From positions 1,768,507 through 1,832,506 of the forward strand of contig NW_023503293.1 in assembly GCF_014529535.1 (NCBI RefSeq): a DNA stretch of 64,000 nt, in the 5' to 3' direction. Below the pieces are notes generated by a model. It was not told where the DNA came from and searched no databases. It saw nothing but the letters and a program-made list of their open reading frames with translations. Shown here in pieces: positions 58,086 through 64,000 of the stretch (positions are counted from its first letter, which is position 1; each line of letters opens with the position of its first letter). The DNA comes from Bradysia coprophila (Eukaryota; Arthropoda; Insecta; Diptera; Sciaridae). A program made the translations under genes and the position numbers.

Positions 58086-61000
58086 ATTTGATGTATTCCC
58101 ACTAAAGTATTTATCAACCACGAACAGATGTTAGTTTTACACAGATTTTCCAACGATCGTCGTCTCGGATAGTGAGTCGAAGGACATTTCAATATTGTAT
58201 TTATAAGTTGTAAGGGCAATGAAATTATTAAAACTTAATTGGTCACATGTTAATTTCGATTTTTTTTAAGGGAAAGCCAGAGATAACGTTTATAGAACCC
58301 GGTATATGAAGGTATGGTGACAGNCACGAGGTGAGGATTGTCACCGGGACAAATTAATTTGGAACGTGGAGTACAGGCGTAAGTTTGATTACATGGTGGG
58401 GTGAGTCATGTAGATGGGGCACAAGTTTATTTCTAAGCTAATTTATAAGAAAGAGAAGATGCGACGTAGTCTAGTTTTTTGGTTTAGTCATGTTGCGGAA
58501 AGAATGCAAAGTATGTGCAACACAATGTATAGATAAACGACTGCACTATAGATTTGTTCGACTGGTTTTAACTGCATTCGTCAATGCAAAAAAAAAAGCT
58601 TCTGATCTCCCAGTATGTGATGCTCAGGCTGTTCACCAGTTATTGAACAATTAGCGGATCATCTGCTCTACTTAACCAAGAAACTTGCTAATTTGACCTT
58701 CTTCCAAGTATCTATAGTTCGACCTTTTCTCTTCATAAAGGGCAATCAAAATATCACTTTACTTAACTCAACTCATCAAGTTAAAAAAAGTTTTTTTTCT
58801 TGTTTCGTTTTATCTTATACAGTAGAGGAGAACACCAATAGCAAAAAGGCGTATATAAAAAGTTATATCATGAATGTTTTGATTCAGGCTAGATTTAATC
58901 TACAGCTGATCACTAGCCAGTGTCCAGACGTGTCATACTGGAAAGGAGATCCTTGCAGAGTTCGGACACGCCGTTATAGGAGATCCGTATGGATATTACA
59001 AATAAGAAATGGCTCTTTTCTCTTTTCGAATTTTACGGGAGGGTTTTCTAATATAACTTCCCACGTTTTTTCCTCTTCATAATTATAATTCATAGGCCAA
59101 CGAACAACAAGCGAATACCTTATTGTGGAACATATCGTTACGATATGAAAGTTGATTATGCCAATCGGTCAATGGCACTGTTTCAATACAAATCAGAACT
59201 GTTTGATACTCATCATACGTATTAAAGCGTAGTACAAACCAGTTTAGGAGAAAAGGAGAGAATTGCGTACGCGTGAATTTATGAAGAGAATATTCAAGTC
59301 CTGAATCGGTTAATCCAATTTTGTTTGTTTATTTTTTTTTACAAGGAAGATAATTAGGGACAAGACCAACGATAAGTAGGAGTTAATGTAACAATTTAAA
59401 AAGAACACTTGCTCAGAAATTTCACTGGCTCTGACTGTACCTATTTTTGGTAAAACCATCTTTTACTTAATTTGTCAGTGGAAACAGATAATGAAATTTG
59501 GAAAATTGAGGAAATATGTTAAAAATAGTTGTCCAAAAAAAATAGTCCCTCGAATTTTATGTGTATGGGCCTCAGTGACTACGTAGCGCTATTTGTGTAC
59601 CTACAGAAAATCTACCACTCACCTCGCTATTGACATGTACATTTTATTTGATTATTTGCTTACGCGCAATGCGGGTAAATACACCGTAGTTGTGAGACGA
59701 AAAATTAAGATTCATTAATAGCCGTGGAAAGAAAGAATAGGAGGTCCGTTAAAAAAGAGAATAGGAGGGAAAGAAGAAAGGTGAAACCGTATGTACGAAA
59801 GAACTCGTCCTGCAAACACTCGAAACATAGCGATGGTTCCATGAGTAAAACAGTATTGCTTCAAAATAACGTGATACAGCTAATGTCCGTGAACATCGAA
59901 CCATTAAAGGGAGCGGAAGCGACAATCTGTTCACATTGACTAAAATTAATACGAGGAGTAGAAACCAAAAATTTACTTTGTTATATTTTTTTATGATGGA
60001 TTTCTGAAATCGTAATAAATCTCAGCATATTTGGTTAACGAACATAACAACAAAAGTGTTTGAATTTAATTTACAGAATGAAGCTGTTGCCACACTGTTT
60101 TGAGAGAGACCAGAACAGGGGCCAAATGTCTCCGAACATATTTGTCACAGGAATGAGAAAGAATGTGAATTTAACCCGTAGCAATCTTTCAACATTTTGT
60201 GCAAATTATCGTAGTATAATTAAAGCCTACATTTGGGGAACAAAAAATGTTACATTTTTGACGATAATATTGCACTCGACCTTTTAAAAGTAGGCAATAA
60301 CAGTCGTTTAGGTGCTGAAAGTGTGCCAGCGCCAAATTGAATAATATTTATACTAAAATAATAGGTACTTATTAATATGAGTTTTTGTTTCTCGATATGA
60401 CGTTTGTACCCTTAGTTGCTATATTGCAGAAAACGTTCCTAAAAGTATAATTTTCGATCACGATTTAATAATAATTGAATCCTTATGTAAATTTTTACAG
60501 ACTTAATTAAGATCGAGTTTTCCAGGACCTACGGTCACCCGAACCTCACCACACAAACAGCTTTCTATTTTTTACCCTTCAAAAATCAAAGCTACACAGT
60601 ATTCAACATCCAAAGCGATGGTTCTTTACTTTTTCCAAAAAGGATCGCTACAGAGGGGTGCGAAATGCTCAGTCGTCTAAAAATAATATTTTTGGTCCAA
60701 AATTGTTAAGGGCCTACAAATTTGCAATGGTGAGATTGCTGCTTAAGGAGCAAATGACCCTTCATTTGAACCTACATAACGAAAAAAATTCCTTTTTAAC
60801 CAAATCTTTTTTTTGAAAAAGGTAAATATAAAAAAATATGAAAATAAATCCAATACTTATACAGTATGGAGCACCCAGCCAGATAGAATGTGGTCTCTAA
60901 CAAACATTATTGAGGAAACACTGAAGCGTGTGAATCTAACATAAATCGATAAAACAGCTCCATGAAATCCTGATATGTTGCTTCTCTTATTTTGGAGTAA

Positions 61001-61440
61001 AAAACTATATGTCTACTCCGCGAAGAATTAAATTATTTGGTTCGTAATTTTGATGAGTTGGTGTAGATTTCGTTGAATAATAAAGCCCTTACGAGTTAAT
61101 ACGACGAATTAAATTACACAATACTGCAAAGCTGCGCTTTTCCATGTTTTCTATCAATCTTGCAGATACAAATTGGCCACTAATTGGCTATGGGCTGCTC
61201 AACTTAATTGAGTATTTGTTCAATTCAGAAGGCCAACACGACACTACCAGTCTGAGTGTTTGCTTTTGACAGTATTCTACTTCCCGTACATATCTGGTAA
61301 ATTGGCGGGAAGGGTGATCCGCATAAACGAAATGAAATTAAATCACTTTCACTCAAATATCGTTAAAACACATGGCTGAACGAGAGTCTATTGGTTATTT
61401 TTCATGCTTCTGCCACCGAAACGATGAGAGGTAATTTTTC
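58086..61440. other. Intergenic stretch upstream of PDZD8
   Basis: No gene is recognised. The string ctcagaaatttcactggctctgactgta at about 59,412-59,440 looks like a solo end of MITE family E. The 129-codon open frame at 58,693-59,082 has no family resemblance. The unresolved base at 58,324 lies here. Confidence 0.4.
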
Positions 61441-61454
61441 AGACAGTTATTTCG

Positions 61455-61620
61455 CAGGGTGTTTCGGACCCCTCTGCATGAAAACTCACACTGGTGCTCA
61501 CGTGGTTTGGACGGCCTTGATTTAAGGCACTTGCTTGTGACCTCACTCTTCGCTACAATGCGCGAATTGCGCTTAAATCAATCGTCCAAAGACAGTGTAC
61601 CACAAAATTTTTTTATCGGT
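61455..61620. mobile_element. Repeat family C palindrome, copy
   Basis: The strings ggacggccttgatttaaggc (61,511) and gcttaaatcaatcgtcc (61,571) are the two arms, with the tip cctcactcttcgctacaatg between. The outer strings ctctgcatgaaaactcacac and gtgtaccac are as in the copy at 34,458-34,580. Confidence 0.6.
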
Positions 61621-62565
61621 CCTGCTTATACAAACTTCTTCGTATTATGGCAGCAAACTTCGATTATCGCATAATTAAAGAAAGAACAAAAAGACTAGTT
61701 ATAGTTAACAAAGCTTTGGTCGAAACAGATTTCTGATTTACTCGTGGTTATCATCAGCATTATCCGTGGTTCAACCGCGCAATGTAATGAGTGCATTCTA
61801 CATGTAAATAGCCTCAATTTGCTACTTACACACACGCTCTTTCTACCTGTGAGGGAGATGGAATTAGAGGTTAGTTCTATTTAATCTGCATATCTAACAA
61901 TATCATGAAACAAAGTAATTGCCAGCCAAGCTGACGGAGATATTTACGCGAAAGCGGCTTTTAGACCCCAGGTAATTACTTCTGTATTTCAGTTTTCCTA
62001 GAGGAGCCTATTATAAAGTTTTACATCTCTAGACAAAATAATGTGGATCAGTGCTCGATTCGTATTCCACGATAGTTCTTTTTCACTCATTTACCCGTGT
62101 CTTACCCCTAGTATTTAGCAATATTCCCTATCTGGTTGCTTCTCTATCATTTTCATTGATACATCAAAAGGTTTATTATAATGTGTGCATATTAGAGGGT
62201 TCAAGACACTCCCCAAAATTTGTTTTCGACTGTTATAAACTACCTTAAGGGTTGTTGACCTGTCGAAGCATGTTTATGGACGAATATACTGATTGGTGTC
62301 GACAGCGACGACAAATATGTGTATATAAACGAGAAGTTGTGCTCAATTACGTATTCGCTCGGAAATTTATTGTCTTGACTATTTGGGGGGTTTGTAGCCC
62401 GAGTGCCCGAGTAGCCCGAGGGCAATTAACCAATTTTCGTGGCAGAAGAATTTTCACTGGGAAGTTAAATAGGACGTTATTTCATGCTGTCCAAAATTTC
62501 TTTTGATCTTGTTGAGTAGTAGTAGACTAAGTACCTACGGAAGAAATGACGAAAAATGGATTTAC

Positions 62566-62745
62566 ACACTGAATGTGTCCCTGGCTCGAAGGTAACACAA
62601 TCACCCTTGTATCCGTTTCCATCACTTCTTCCATAAATAATTCATGTATTTTTGGTCTGTGGAACATTTCCATAGGGCCATCCACAAACGACGGCCGTGA
62701 TTTATTGGTAATTCCCAGATCTGTGCGCAATTTTCCACATATTAT
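62566..62745 (-). CDS. Possible orphan exon, unrecognised
   Basis: A minus-strand open stretch of about 60 codons has ordinary, non-repetitive composition (GKLRTDLGITNKSRPSF, then PMEMFHRPKIHELFMEEVME, then VIVLPSSQG). It ends at a plausible donor cagtgt|gtaaat (62,566/62,565). Upstream is a GAATTA microsatellite at 62,751-62,775, so no acceptor or start is obvious. I do not recognise the family and could not find a partner exon. It might be a pseudogene fragment. Confidence 0.3.
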
Positions 62746-63793
62746 TCGAAGAATTAGAATTAGAATTAGAATTCGAAGCGAAGTATTTTCCTGTCAGTTT
62801 GAAAATCTGCACACTGGATCATGAGCTAGAGCCCAATTAGGGTTACGGTCCACTCGGCCGTAGAATAACAGGAGATAGGTTTTGTATTGACTGAAGAAAA
62901 AACCGATCTACACGCCTTTTTTCAGCTTCTGGAATTATTAAAGTCTTATTTTTGTTCCCAAAGTTGCTCCATTCGTCATGGTCGACCATCTTCCCAGCTC
63001 TAAAACTTTGGGATTTTGGAGATTTTCTTAGGTTTTTTTGGGTTTCGTTTTGACTTTTGGTATTATTGAGATAAGAGGATGTTTGTCCCCAAATTTTTAG
63101 CACATGATCTAAAAGCTTCCCAGTTTTAGAATTCAGGTAATCTGACGTCTTTCTGAGGTTATTGAACCTGAGTATTGAGGAGACAGTGTGTTGATTCCGA
63201 AAATTCCACAGCCCACATGATTCATCATCTTCCCACTTGTAGAATCCAAAGAATTTAAAGAATTCGTTAGGTTTTCGTGGGTTCCCTTTAGGAAGTTTCG
63301 GTTTGTTGATGTGGAAATGCGTTGGTTCCGTGGTCTACCATCTTTCCAGTTCTAAAATTTGGAGGGATTCACAGTTCTGCGAATTTTTTGTTTTGATCCC
63401 TTCTGTGCTTTTAGGATTGTTAAGGTAATAGGCTACTTCCTTAGATGTCATCATAAATTCTTGGCTGGGAGTGATTTTTGATAAATTTTGTTGCATATTA
63501 AAGGTACACGAGAAGTGTGATTTATACACAAAAAAAAGTTGAGGAACTACTTCCGCGTTCGTCGGAAATGTTCCTTTATGTCGAGACTGTCGTTATTTTA
63601 AGAAAAATATCAATTTTTCGTAATAAAATTTGTTTAATGAAAATATCAGTAATATGATCTGCCCGTCCGTTAAATAATAAAGATTCAAATGTTGTTTTAC
63701 ATAACTCCTCACGCTCTTCTGTATATTGTACAATTTCCCCGTATTGCATCGATTATTATATGGACAACCTCGTGCAGTTTACTGATTTTATCA
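62746..63793. other. Intergenic stretch downstream of Ech1
   Basis: It contains the (GAATTA)n microsatellite at 62,751-62,775 and several similar segments with ttccca(g/c)ttctaaaattt-type wording (for example 62,990, 63,117, 63,230 and 63,340), which read as a loose tandem repeat of about 110 bp. No gene is recognised. Confidence 0.4.
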
Positions 63794-64000
63794 CTACAAT
63801 TTTGCAAATATTGGTGGATCGCCTTTCGTAGCACCAGCTATCGTGGCATTGACGAAGTCCTCGCTTTGCAAATTCATTTTGTTGATTTCACACTGAAAAT
63901 TTAAATGATTACAATTTAGGCTGGCTATGTCCTCCAATAGTACTTACAATATGGTCCAATCCTTCCTGAGTGGTATGATCCATTGAATAGATTAAATTCC
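63794..64000 (-). CDS. Ech1: Delta(3,5)-delta(2,4)-dienoyl-CoA isomerase, C-terminal exons (partial)
   Basis: ECH1 is a crotonase-fold enzyme that shifts double bonds during beta-oxidation of odd-position unsaturated fatty acids in mitochondria and peroxisomes. Two exons are seen: 63948-64000 (runs off the window) and 63794-63892, joined through a 55-bp GT-AG intron in phase 0. The deduced C-terminus reads IYSMDHTTQEGLDHI, then NKMNLQSEDFVNA, then PPIFAKL and stop. It lines up with the vertebrate ECH1 C-terminus (YSRDH...SL...N...LQ..DLV...). It ends in AKL, a variant of the SKL peroxisomal targeting signal. The catalytic part lies beyond the window edge, so the assignment rests on the tail only. 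Confidence 0.65.

Noticed and set aside
58693-59082. 129-codon open frame upstream of PDZD8
   Set aside because: No recognisable domain, no clear promoter or splice sites; it cannot be told from chance.

Overview
The window is eukaryotic nuclear DNA from an insect, most likely a dipteran and probably a nematoceran midge or gnat. The evidence is the ribosomal protein S19 gene, which reads very close to the Drosophila protein, together with compact spliced genes (introns often 50-300 bp), strong AT bias and dense miniature transposons. The family-level placement is inference. One ambiguous base (n) lies at 58324.

Layout. Bases 1-22,300 hold no gene I can support. They hold AT-rich sequence with repeats, two about 3.1-kb inverted-repeat (fold-back-like) elements (about 9,595-12,700 and 19,015-22,120) and a decayed coding stretch of unknown origin (17,548-18,316). 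A single-exon EF-hand protein gene follows (22,421-23,023, +). Just behind its poly(A) signal, in opposite orientation, sits an R2-type non-LTR retrotransposon (23,207-about 26,080, -). It abuts a second, truncated relative (about 26,002-27,247, -), which is itself split by a 386-bp hAT-like MITE packed with TATCGATA sites. Two other LINE relics lie at 27,784-28,400. From 28.4 to 38.9 kb there are only MITEs and hairpins.

The gene-rich part starts at 38,986: a nine-exon tektin-3-type gene (+), RpS19 (+, with a 5'TOP leader and 5'UTR intron), Arp10/ACTR10 of the dynactin pointed end (-, six exons, one 4.1-kb intron), PDZD8 (-, eight exons: membrane anchor, SMP, PDZ, C2-like, C1 zinc finger, C-terminal helix), and at the right edge the last two exons of an Ech1-like peroxisomal dienoyl-CoA isomerase (-). 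RpS19 and Arp10 converge with only about 195 bp between their stop codons. The genes serve separate housekeeping or cell-biology roles (translation, dynein transport, ER contact sites and lipid transfer, fatty-acid oxidation, axoneme structure). Nothing suggests a pathway cluster.

The accessory content is the more unusual part. At least six distinct palindromic MITE families recur within 64 kb. One has consistent 7-bp target duplications, one is a TA-flanked mariner-type element, and one is a hAT-type element carrying dense DREF/BEAF-like motifs. Gene models were spliced by hand from frame continuity, GT-AG sites and family resemblance. They have not been checked against transcripts.
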